Shown here: piece after piece, positions 1 through 7,821 of the stretch | Layout: the number at the start of each line of letters is the position of its first letter | How positions within the stretch are numbered: the stretch's first letter is position 1 | DNA from: Pseudomonadota bacterium | GTDB lineage: Bacteria; Pseudomonadota; Alphaproteobacteria; Rhizobiales; Devosiaceae | NCBI GenBank assembly: GCA_023427545.1 | Contig: JAEZBF010000069.1 | Span: forward strand, 1 to 13,601 | Direction of reading: 5' to 3' | DNA: 13,601 nucleotides | Notes under the pieces: generated by a model | The model's input: only the letters and a program-made list of their open reading frames with translations | What the model was told of the DNA's origin: nothing | Database searches by the model: none | Program-made: the position numbers and the translations under genes

Positions 1-52
1 CGTACTAAACTGGAGGGACACCGAGACGGTTATGGGAACGCGGTACTTTCTC

Positions 53-73
53 ATTTCCGAAAACCGGGGAAAT
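53..73. repeat. Short inverted repeat in the upstream region of the TRAP gene
   Basis: ATTTCC at 53-58 and GGAAAT at 68-73 are perfect 6-base inverted arms separated by 9 bases. The site lies about 35 bases before the start codon of the TRAP binding-protein gene. It could be an operator or a small leader hairpin, but with arms this short it may be chance. I see no convincing -35/-10 pair in positions 1-106, and apart from this repeat and the ribosome binding site I see nothing else in that leader. Confidence 0.25.
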
Positions 74-90
74 ATCGGATAGTCAGATAC

Positions 91-97
91 AGGGAGG
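91..97 (+). promoter_or_regulatory. Strong ribosome binding site for the TRAP solute-binding protein gene
   Basis: AGGGAGG lies nine bases before the ATG at 107. It is the best Shine-Dalgarno match in the window, it fixes the start of the binding-protein gene, and it fits the high expression usual for periplasmic binding proteins. Confidence 0.8.
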
Positions 98-106
98 ACT
101 GAAAAC

Positions 107-1141
107 ATGGACAGACGTTCACTACTGCTCGGCGCCGCCGCGGGCACTCTTGCCCTGGCCACGCACCGAGCCTTTGCACAGGACGCAACGACTCTGCGCG
201 TCCACCAGATGCTGCCCGCCCAGGCGACGATCCCCAAGAGGGCCATCGAGCCCTGGGCCAAGCGTGTCGAGGAACAGTCGGGCGGCCGGCTGAAGTTCGA
301 GCTCTACCCGGCCATGCAGCTGGGCGGCGCGCCACCCGACCTCTACGACCAGGCCAAGGACGGCGTCGTCGACCTGATCTGGACGGTGCTGGGCTACACG
401 CCGGGCCGCTTCCCAAAGGCCGAGACCTTCGAACTGCCGTTCGTGGTGACGACCGGAGAAGCGACCTCCGTCGCCTTCCAGGAATTCGTCGAAGCCAACG
501 CAATGGACGAGTTCGCCGGTGTCAAACTCCTCTGCGTGCACGCTCACGGCCCGGGCCTGATCCACTCGCGCGATCCGGTCAACAAGCTCGAAGACATGAA
601 GGGCATGAAGATCCGCGGTGGCTCGCGCATCATCAACGACATGCTCGGCCGCCTCGGCGCCGAACCGGTCGGCCTGCCCGTGCCACAAGTGCCCGAGGCG
701 CTCTCGACCGGCGTCATCAGCGGAACGACCGTTCCGTGGGAGGTCACGCCTTCGCTCAAGCTCTCGGAGCTGGTGCACAACCACACCGGGTTCTCGGGCA
801 AACACGGGCTCTATACGCAGACCTTCGGCTTCACGATGAACCTGGACCGGTACAATTCGCTGCCGGATGACCTGAAGGCCATCATCGATGCCAACTCCGG
901 CGTCGAGGTTGCCCGTGCCTTCGGCCAGGCGATGGACCAGGGCGATGCCGCCGGCCTCAAAATCGCGCAGGACGCCGGCAACAACATCATCACCCTCGAC
1001 GAAGCCGAGACGCAGCGCTGGAAGGATGCAGCGCAGCCGACCATCGACAAGTTCTATGCCGATGCCCAGGCGGCCGGCTTCGATGGCAAGGCGCTGCACG
1101 AGCAGGCGCTCGCGCTGGTCGAAAAGCACTCGGGGGCCTGA
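107..1141 (+). CDS. TRAP transporter solute-binding protein, DctP family
   Basis: This 344-residue protein is a periplasmic substrate receptor for a tripartite ATP-independent periplasmic (TRAP) transporter, which imports organic acids using the ion gradient. The N-terminus shows a Tat-like leader: Arg3-Arg4 (DRRSLLLG), a hydrophobic run, and a likely signal-peptidase cut after AFA, near residue 24. The mature part has the DctP fold signatures, including the MKIRGG segment whose Arg170 lies where the family's carboxylate-binding arginine sits, followed by the VPQVPEAL region. Length is normal for the family. The start is set by the strong ribosome binding site at 91-97. No small or large membrane subunit gene follows, so partners must lie upstream of the window or elsewhere. 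The next gene is a feruloyl-CoA-synthase-like ligase, and TRAP receptors for hydroxycinnamates are known (TarP of Rhodopseudomonas palustris), so an aromatic acid is a plausible but unproven ligand. Confidence 0.93.
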   Translation: MDRRSLLLGAAAGTLALATHRAFAQDATTLRVHQMLPAQATIPKRAIEPWAKRVEEQSGGRLKFELYPAMQLGGAPPDLYDQAKDGVVDLIWTVLGYTPGRFPKAETFELPFVVTTGEATSVAFQEFVEANAMDEFAGVKLLCVHAHGPGLIHSRDPVNKLEDMKGMKIRGGSRIINDMLGRLGAEPVGLPVPQVPEALSTGVISGTTVPWEVTPSLKLSELVHNHTGFSGKHGLYTQTFGFTMNLDRYNSLPDDLKAIIDANSGVEVARAFGQAMDQGDAAGLKIAQDAGNNIITLDEAETQRWKDAAQPTIDKFYADAQAAGFDGKALHEQALALVEKHSGA

Positions 1142-1161
1142 TCCCCGCTGCCGAACCCGGA

Positions 1162-1184
1162 GAGGGCGCCCAAGCGGCGCCCTT
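1162..1184 (+). terminator. Terminator-like hairpin after the TRAP gene
   Basis: AGGGCGCC (1163-1170) and GGCGCCCT (1176-1183) form a perfect 8-bp GC-rich stem with a 5-base CAAGC loop, extendable by a G-U pair at 1162/1184. It starts 21 bases after the TRAP stop codon. The stem is followed by TTCCCATC rather than a T run, so it may be a weak intrinsic terminator or a hairpin that protects the 3' end of an abundant binding-protein message. The rest of 1185-1250 shows nothing I recognise. Confidence 0.6.
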
Positions 1185-1250
1185 CCCATCGCCAGCACGG
1201 GGTGACCGGAACTGAACGCGATCGCCGAACCACGTCTGAGACCGGTTCGC

Positions 1251-3005
1251 ATGGGTGCGATGCGAACGGAGATGGATGCGCGTCCGGACGGGACGATCTA
1301 TCTGCGCTCGCTGGAAACGCTGGCGCCATACCCCCGCAGCATGACCGACAAGCTGGCGCACTGGGCCAGCGTCAAGCCCGACGCGGTGTTTATCGGCGAC
1401 CGCGGTGGCGACGGAGAGTGGCGCACCGTCACTTATGCCGAAGCGTGGCAGAAGGTGCGGGCGCTCGCCGCGGGGCTGCTGAATTACAGGCTTTCCCCCG
1501 AGCACCCGCTGCTGATCCTTTCGGGCAACGAGATCGAGCACGCGCTGCTCGGCTATGCCGCGATGCTGATCGGCGTGCCGCATGCGCCGATCTCGCCCCA
1601 CTACAGCCTGGTCAGCAAGGACTACGCCAAGCTCAAGCAGGTTGCAGCGCTGCTCGAGCCGGGGCTGGTCTATGCCAACGACGGGGGGCGGTTTTCCGCG
1701 GCGATCGATGCCGCCGTTCCCGCTGGGACGCCGCTCGTCGTGCGCCAGAACCCGGTGCGCGGAGCGGTGCTGTTCGACGACCTCGCGGCGAGCACTCCCA
1801 GTGCGGTGGTCGATCAGGCGAACGCGGCGGTGACGCCGGACACCATCGCCAAATTCCTGATGACCTCCGGCTCCACGGGCGTGCCCAAGGCGGTGATCAC
1901 GACCCAGCGCATGCTGACCGCCAACCAGGAGATGATCCGCACCGCGCTGGCGTTCCTCCAGGATGGGCCGCCGGTTCTGCTCGACTGGTCGCCGTGGAAC
2001 CACACGGCCGGCGGCTCGCACAATCTTGGCATCGCGCTCTACAACGGCGGCACGTTCTGGATCGACGATGGGCTGCCGACACCGGACGGGGTTCTACGGA
2101 CCGTGCGGAACCTCGAGGAGATCTCGCCCACCGTCTATTTCAACGTGCCCAAGGGCTACGAGATGCTGGTGCCGCACCTCGAGAGCAATGCACGGGTGCG
2201 CAGCACCTTCTTTCGCGACCTGCTAGTGATGCAGTACGCCGGCGCAGGCCTGAGCCAGCACGTGTTCGACGGCTTGCATCGCGCCGCCCTGAGCGCCACG
2301 GGCGAGCGCATCCTGATGATCACCGGGTACGGCTCGACCGAAACGGCGCCGTTCTGCTTTTCGACGACCTGGCCGGTCGAGCGAGCGGCGATGGTCGGAC
2401 TTCCCGCCCCGGGCATTCAGGTCAAGCTCGTGCCCGACGGCGAGAAGCTGGAGCTGCGGGTCAAGGGACCGAACGTTACGCCGGGCTACTGGAAGCAGCC
2501 CGAGATCACCGCGCAGTGCTTCGATGACGAGGGCTACTACTCCATGGGCGATGCGCTGCGCTTCGCCGATCCCGCCGATCACAACCGCGGCTTCATGTTC
2601 GATGGCCGTGTCACCGAAGCCTTCAAGCTTTCGCCCGGCACGTGGGTCAACATGGCCGCCGTCCGGGCGGGTGTGATCGCCGCCTGCGCCGGCCTCATCC
2701 GCGACGTGGTGCTGACCGGCCTCGACCGCAACCACATCGGCGCGTTGATCTTCCCCCTGCCTGACGTGCGACCCGACCCCGCATTGTTCCGCGAACGCCT
2801 CGCGGCGCTTGCCAGGAGCGCGACCGGGAGTTCCAACCATGTCGCACGGGTCATCATCCTCGAGACCCAGCCGCAGATCGACCTCAGCGAGGTGACCGAC
2901 AAGGGCTCGATCAACCAGCGGGCGGTGATGGCCGCGCGCGCGGAGCTGGTGGAGGATCTCTACCGCGATCCGCCGCCACCCCACGTCATGGTCTTCGACC
3001 GATGA
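1251..3005 (+). CDS. Feruloyl-CoA synthase-type acid:CoA ligase (AMP-forming)
   Basis: This 584-residue adenylate-forming enzyme activates a carboxylic acid with ATP and CoA to an acyl-CoA, AMP and pyrophosphate. The ATP loop TSGSTGVPK spans residues 205-213 and the GYGSTET motif is at 359-365. The C-terminal domain has the pattern FDGRVTEAFKLSPGTWVN (from about 2599) instead of the usual GRxxDxIKxxG motif. That pattern, and the late DKGSINQR segment with Lys551 as probable catalytic lysine, are typical of the feruloyl-CoA synthase branch. Length fits the family. Substrates there are mostly hydroxycinnamates, but the true acid cannot be read from sequence. The start is uncertain: ATG 1251, ATG 1260 and ATG 1272 are all in frame and none has a clear ribosome binding site. 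The stop overlaps the thiolase start (ATGA), so the two are translationally coupled. Confidence 0.88.
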   Translation: MGAMRTEMDARPDGTIYLRSLETLAPYPRSMTDKLAHWASVKPDAVFIGDRGGDGEWRTVTYAEAWQKVRALAAGLLNYRLSPEHPLLILSGNEIEHALLGYAAMLIGVPHAPISPHYSLVSKDYAKLKQVAALLEPGLVYANDGGRFSAAIDAAVPAGTPLVVRQNPVRGAVLFDDLAASTPSAVVDQANAAVTPDTIAKFLMTSGSTGVPKAVITTQRMLTANQEMIRTALAFLQDGPPVLLDWSPWNHTAGGSHNLGIALYNGGTFWIDDGLPTPDGVLRTVRNLEEISPTVYFNVPKGYEMLVPHLESNARVRSTFFRDLLVMQYAGAGLSQHVFDGLHRAALSATGERILMITGYGSTETAPFCFSTTWPVERAAMVGLPAPGIQVKLVPDGEKLELRVKGPNVTPGYWKQPEITAQCFDDEGYYSMGDALRFADPADHNRGFMFDGRVTEAFKLSPGTWVNMAAVRAGVIAACAGLIRDVVLTGLDRNHIGALIFPLPDVRPDPALFRERLAALARSATGSSNHVARVIILETQPQIDLSEVTDKGSINQRAVMAARAELVEDLYRDPPPPHVMVFDR

Positions 3006-4216
3006 CTGCGCTGGTCGCCGAGTTCCGCGATGCCTACCTGCTCGATGGGGTGCGCACGCCCTTCGTCGACTACCGTGGGGCCTTCGCGCAGGTCTCGCCG
3101 ATCGACCTGGGCATCAAGGTCGCGCGCGCCGCGATCGCCCGCTGCGGCGTCGATCCGCGGGAGATCGGCACCACGATTGCGGGCTCGATGGCCCAGGCTT
3201 CATTCGACGCCTATGTCACGCCGCGCCACATCGGGCTCTACGCTGGAGTACCGGTGGAGCGGCCCGCCCATCTTGTCCAGCGCATCTGTGGCACGGGATT
3301 GGAAGTGCTGTCGCAGGCCGCCGATGCGGTGTCGCTCGGCCGCGCCGATCTCGTTCTGGCGGCCGGCACGGAGAGCATGAGCCGCAACCCGATCGCCGCC
3401 TATACGCATCGCAACGGCTTCACGATGGGGCAGGTCGAGTTCAAGGACTTTCTGTGGGAGGCACTGTACGATCCGGCCGCCAGGTGTAGCATGGGCGACA
3501 CCGCCGAGAACCTCGCCAAGTCCCACGGCATCACCCGCGAAGAGGCCGACCGCTTTGCATCCCGCAGCTTCGAGCGGGCACTGGCGGCGCGTGACTTTAT
3601 CGCGGGCGAAATCGCCGAGGTGACCTCCGAGACCTTCGAAGCGGAGGGGCTCACCCCTCGCGGCATTCGTCTGCCGAGGGACACGGCAGTCGTAGCGGCC
3701 GACACTCACGTTCGTCCCTCGCCCTACGAGGTGCTCGCCAAGCTGAAGCCGGCGTTCGGCGGTGTGCAGACCGGCGGCAACTCGTCCGCGATAGTCGATG
3801 GGGCCGGTGCGATCATGGTGGGGCGCAAGTCCGGCACTCCACTGGCCCGAATTCATTGCAGCGCGAGCGTCGGCGTGCCGCCCGACATCATGGGCATCGG
3901 TCCGGTGCCGGCAATCCGGGCAGTGCTCGAGCGCGCCGGCATGGCTCTCGACCAGATCGATCGGATCGAGATCAACGAGGCGTTCGCAGCCCAGACCCTT
4001 GCCTGTGTCCGGGAACTGGGCATCGACGAGGCGCGGCTCAACGTCAACGGCGGCGCCATCGCTCTCGGCCACCCACTTGGCGCGACGGGCATCCGGCTCG
4101 CCCTCACATTGGCCGGCGAGCTGAAACGCTCCGGCGTCCGCTGGGGCATTGCGGCGGCTTGCATCGGCGGCGGGCAGGGCATCGCCTTGCTGATCGAGAA
4201 CGAGGACGCTGCGTGA
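3002..4216 (+). CDS. Acetyl-CoA acyltransferase (thiolase)
   Basis: This 404-residue thiolase cleaves a 3-ketoacyl-CoA with free CoA to give a shortened acyl-CoA plus acetyl-CoA, or propionyl-CoA if the chain has a 2-methyl branch. All catalytic elements are visible: nucleophile Cys96 in QRICGTG, the NEAFA motif at 325-329, His357 in GHPLGATG, and the second cysteine Cys387 in CIGGGQG. Length and motif spacing match degradative and biosynthetic thiolases; sequence alone does not say which direction dominates. The presence of a ligase, a dehydrogenase and a crotonase in the same run favours degradation. The start overlaps the ligase stop by four bases, with no ribosome binding site of its own. 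The stop overlaps the GTG of the next gene. The acyl pocket specificity is not assigned. Confidence 0.93.
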   Translation: MTALVAEFRDAYLLDGVRTPFVDYRGAFAQVSPIDLGIKVARAAIARCGVDPREIGTTIAGSMAQASFDAYVTPRHIGLYAGVPVERPAHLVQRICGTGLEVLSQAADAVSLGRADLVLAAGTESMSRNPIAAYTHRNGFTMGQVEFKDFLWEALYDPAARCSMGDTAENLAKSHGITREEADRFASRSFERALAARDFIAGEIAEVTSETFEAEGLTPRGIRLPRDTAVVAADTHVRPSPYEVLAKLKPAFGGVQTGGNSSAIVDGAGAIMVGRKSGTPLARIHCSASVGVPPDIMGIGPVPAIRAVLERAGMALDQIDRIEINEAFAAQTLACVRELGIDEARLNVNGGAIALGHPLGATGIRLALTLAGELKRSGVRWGIAAACIGGGQGIALLIENEDAA

Positions 4217-4959
4217 AGATCGCGGGCGCCAGCGCAATCGTGACGGGGGGTGCGTCCGGCCTAGGGGCCGCAACTGCTTCGGCCCTTGCCGCACGCGGCG
4301 CGATGGTGGCGGTGTTTGATCTCGACCCAGGCACACCCACGGACGGCATCAGCTATTTCGACTGCGACGTCGCCGATGAGGCGAGCGCGACACGGGCCAT
4401 TGCTGCCGCGAGCGATGCGAACGGCGTACCTTCTATCCTGGTCAACTGCGCCGGAATCGGCACGGCCGGCCGGGTGGTCAGCCGCGAGGGCCCCATGCCG
4501 CTCGAGGTGTTCGAGCGCGTGCTGCGGGTCAACCTCGTCGGCACGTTCAACCTCATCCGGCTGGTCGGGGCCGCAATGACGGTGGCCGACCCGGACGAAA
4601 ACGGCAACCGCGGCGTGATCGTCTCGACGGCATCCGTTGCGGCGTTCGAGGGGCAGATTGGCCAGGCCGCGTACGCGGCGAGCAAGGGCGGCATCGCGGC
4701 GATGACCTTGCCCATCGCGCGGGAGTTCGCCCGTTTTAGCATTCGCGTTCTTGCGGTTGCGCCAGGCCTCTTCCAGACGCCGCTGCTAGGTGGGCTGCCG
4801 GAAGAGACGCAGCAGGCGCTGGCTGAAGCGATCCCGTTCCCGGCGCGGCTCGGTCACCCCGAGGAGTTCGCTCAGCTGGTGCTTGCGATGATCGAGAACG
4901 ATTACCTCAACGGCGAAGTCGTCCGGCTCGACGGCGCGCTGCGGATGCAGCCGAAATGA
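4213..4959 (+). CDS. 3-hydroxyacyl-CoA dehydrogenase, short-chain type (HSD10-like)
   Basis: This 248-residue short-chain dehydrogenase probably oxidises a 3-hydroxyacyl-CoA to the 3-ketoacyl-CoA with NAD+. The cofactor loop TGGASGLG is at residues 11-18, NCAG lies mid-protein, and the catalytic set is Ser141, Tyr154 and Lys158 with the normal 13-residue Ser-Tyr spacing. The stretches around ASVAAFEGQIGQAAY, APGLF-TPLL and the C-terminal LNGEV-RLDGA-RMQP closely recall animal HSD17B10 (HSD10), a 2-methyl-3-hydroxybutyryl-CoA dehydrogenase. I chose GTG 4213, which overlaps the thiolase stop (GTGA) and has GAGGA at 4202-4206. The frame is open upstream as far as 3856, but that part is out-of-frame thiolase sequence and an extended model would be wrong. 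The HSD10 likeness hints at tolerance for 2-methyl-branched substrates. Confidence 0.9.
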   Translation: MKIAGASAIVTGGASGLGAATASALAARGAMVAVFDLDPGTPTDGISYFDCDVADEASATRAIAAASDANGVPSILVNCAGIGTAGRVVSREGPMPLEVFERVLRVNLVGTFNLIRLVGAAMTVADPDENGNRGVIVSTASVAAFEGQIGQAAYAASKGGIAAMTLPIAREFARFSIRVLAVAPGLFQTPLLGGLPEETQQALAEAIPFPARLGHPEEFAQLVLAMIENDYLNGEVVRLDGALRMQPK

Positions 4960-5717
4960 CCGTGCTCGAAGTTCGGCGTGAGGGGCCGGTAGCCTTCCTT
5001 GCCTTCAACCGGCCGGAGAAGCGCAACGCGGTCAACGATGCGACCGTAGATGCCCTTCGCAGCTTCCTCGATACGCTCGGGAGCGATACCCGGGTGATCG
5101 TGCTGTCGGGCAACGGCGGGCATTTTTCGGCGGGTCTCGATCTTTCCGAGCATGTCCATCGCGCCGCGGAGGAAGTGAAGGCCCATTCCCGCGGCTGGCA
5201 CGCGGTAACGGCTCGGCTCAAGGACGGCGGCATCCCGGTGGTCGCTGCGGTGACGGGCGCGGTGATGGGCGGCGGGCTAGAGATCGCCGCCTGCTGCCAT
5301 GTGCGCGTGGTGGAAGAGGGAGCGCAGTTCCGCATGCCCGAAGGCCAGCGCGGCATCTTCGTTGGCGGCGGCGGCAGCGTTCGCATTAGTGCGATCATCG
5401 GCGCCGACAGGCTGGCCGAGATGATGCTGACCGGCCGAACCTATGGTGCCGAGGAGGCCTTGCGGCTGGGCCTTGCCCATTACCTGGTGCCGGCCGGGCA
5501 GGGGCTGGCGCGCGCGACGGAACTCGCGCTGCAGATTGCGCAGAACTCGCGCACCGTAAACCGGCTGGTGACCACGGCACTGCCGCGGATCGCCCGCATG
5601 AGCGAAGCCGCCGGGCTGCTGGCGGAGAGCGAGGCGGCCGCGGAGAGCCAGGCCGGCCCGGACGCGGAGGAGGGGCTTCGCGCCTTTCTCGAAAAGCGCA
5701 GGCCGCGTTTCGCCTAG
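4956..5717 (+). CDS. Enoyl-CoA hydratase/isomerase family protein (crotonase)
   Basis: This 253-residue crotonase-fold protein probably adds water across the 2,3 double bond of an enoyl-CoA. The oxyanion-hole segments HFSAGLDL (56-63) and GAVMGGGLE (101-109) are intact. Both acid/base residues of hydratases are present: Glu109 and Glu129 (in RMPEGQRG), exactly 20 residues apart as in the rat mitochondrial enzyme (Glu144/Glu164). The following loop reads GIFVGGGGSVRI rather than the common GTIPGAGGTQRL, which marks a distinct subfamily. It does not look like the hydroxycinnamoyl-CoA hydratase-lyase that splits feruloyl-CoA to vanillin. The ATG overlaps the dehydrogenase stop (ATGA). It ends the four-gene set and is followed by a 60-base gap before the carboxylase genes. 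Confidence 0.88.
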   Translation: MTVLEVRREGPVAFLAFNRPEKRNAVNDATVDALRSFLDTLGSDTRVIVLSGNGGHFSAGLDLSEHVHRAAEEVKAHSRGWHAVTARLKDGGIPVVAAVTGAVMGGGLEIAACCHVRVVEEGAQFRMPEGQRGIFVGGGGSVRISAIIGADRLAEMMLTGRTYGAEEALRLGLAHYLVPAGQGLARATELALQIAQNSRTVNRLVTTALPRIARMSEAAGLLAESEAAAESQAGPDAEEGLRAFLEKRRPRFA

Positions 5718-5777
5718 CCGCATTGCCTTTTCCCGCGGCCCGTCACATTTTGACCGTCCGGTAAACGAGAGGTCGGC
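5718..5777 (+). promoter_or_regulatory. Gap before pccB with a ribosome binding site and a small palindrome
   Basis: This is the largest gap between 1251 and 12337. It contains GAGAGG (5767-5772), five bases before the GTG at 5778, which supports that start. Just upstream is ACCG-TC-CGGT (5753-5762), a short perfect inverted repeat, overlapping a TTGACC hexamer (5750-5755). TTGACC is too close to the start to act as a -35 box for a normal leader. A separate promoter for the carboxylase genes is therefore possible but not shown. Confidence 0.35.
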
Positions 5778-7310
<1,533 letters not shown>

Positions 7311-7317
7311 TCCGCTG

Positions 7318-7554
7318 ATGCCGCGTGTTTTCGAGTGGAAGGGGTGGCGATTCGAATTCTACAGCCTTGATGGTGCAGAGCCGCCACACATCCACATCCG
7401 CCGGGACCAGAAGGAAGCCAAGATCTGGCTGGAGGCGATCGCCGTCGCGCGCAACAGGCGCTGCACGGAGAAGGAGCTGAACGACCTCCTCGATGTGGTA
7501 AGATTGCACCGACAGGAGTTCCTGGAGAGATGGCATGAACACTTTGGAGATTGA
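7318..7554 (+). CDS. Small DUF4160-family protein
   Basis: This 78-residue protein matches the DUF4160 pattern as I recall it: an N-terminal MPRVFEWKGWRFEFY, the signature EPPHIHI near residue 20, a basic middle part, and a C-terminal HRQEFLERW helix. Its function is not established. DUF4160 genes very often travel with a DUF2442 gene, as here, and such pairs have been suspected of being toxin-antitoxin-like; that is association only. It starts seven bases after the pccB stop, has no clear ribosome binding site, and probably depends on translation from pccB. Its 3' end overlaps the next gene by 20 bases. Positions 7321-7560 contain 139 G/C of 240 by my count (58 percent), lower than the nearby enzyme genes look (41 of 60 in 11161-11220), which may reflect separate ancestry. 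Confidence 0.8.
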   Translation: MPRVFEWKGWRFEFYSLDGAEPPHIHIRRDQKEAKIWLEAIAVARNRRCTEKELNDLLDVVRLHRQEFLERWHEHFGD

Positions 7555-7813
7555 TCTCGATCTTCTCGAGCCGGTGAGCGCGCACTGCACCGAAACATCG
7601 CTCATCGTGGAGCTGGTCGATGGCGCCGTCGTGGTCACGCCTCTCTGGTGGTATCCATCCCTCCTTGGCGCGACCCACGATCAGCGCAACCGTATCGAGC
7701 TTTCGCCTTATGGCGTGCATTGGCCGGATTTGGACGAAGACCTGAGCATCGAAGGGATGCTGAAGGGGCGGCGGTACCCGAATGCGAAGCCGCCTGCCGT
7801 GGCCGCGGAATAG
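7535..7813 (+). CDS. Small DUF2442-family protein
   Basis: This 92-residue protein carries the DUF2442 hallmark GVHWPDLDEDLSIEGML near residues 63-79, after a short beta-rich N-terminal part (SLIVELVDGAVVVTPLWW). No catalytic motif is visible, and the molecular role of the family is not known to me. In the paired arrangement it could be the antidote or a DNA- or protein-binding partner of the DUF4160 protein (inference). The ATG lies inside the end of the DUF4160 gene, in another frame, with GGAG at 7524-7527, so the two are translationally coupled. The stop is eight bases before the pccA GTG. Confidence 0.8.
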   Translation: MNTLEIDLDLLEPVSAHCTETSLIVELVDGAVVVTPLWWYPSLLGATHDQRNRIELSPYGVHWPDLDEDLSIEGMLKGRRYPNAKPPAVAAE

Positions 7814-7821
7814 CCCAGCCC

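Noticed and set aside
1202..2527. A 441-codon + strand frame over the ligase gene
   Set aside because: It is out of frame with the ligase and its translation is Arg/Ala-rich without motifs; the overlapping frame carries clear adenylate-forming enzyme motifs.
4956..5717. Hydroxycinnamoyl-CoA hydratase-lyase (vanillin-forming) identity for the crotonase
   Set aside because: The sequence around the catalytic glutamates and the GIFVGGGG loop fit a hydratase-like subfamily, and no aldehyde dehydrogenase accompanies it.
5750..5777. TTGACC as a -35 box for a pccB promoter
   Set aside because: A -10 box at normal spacing would fall at the GTG start itself, leaving no leader for the ribosome binding site at 5767-5772.
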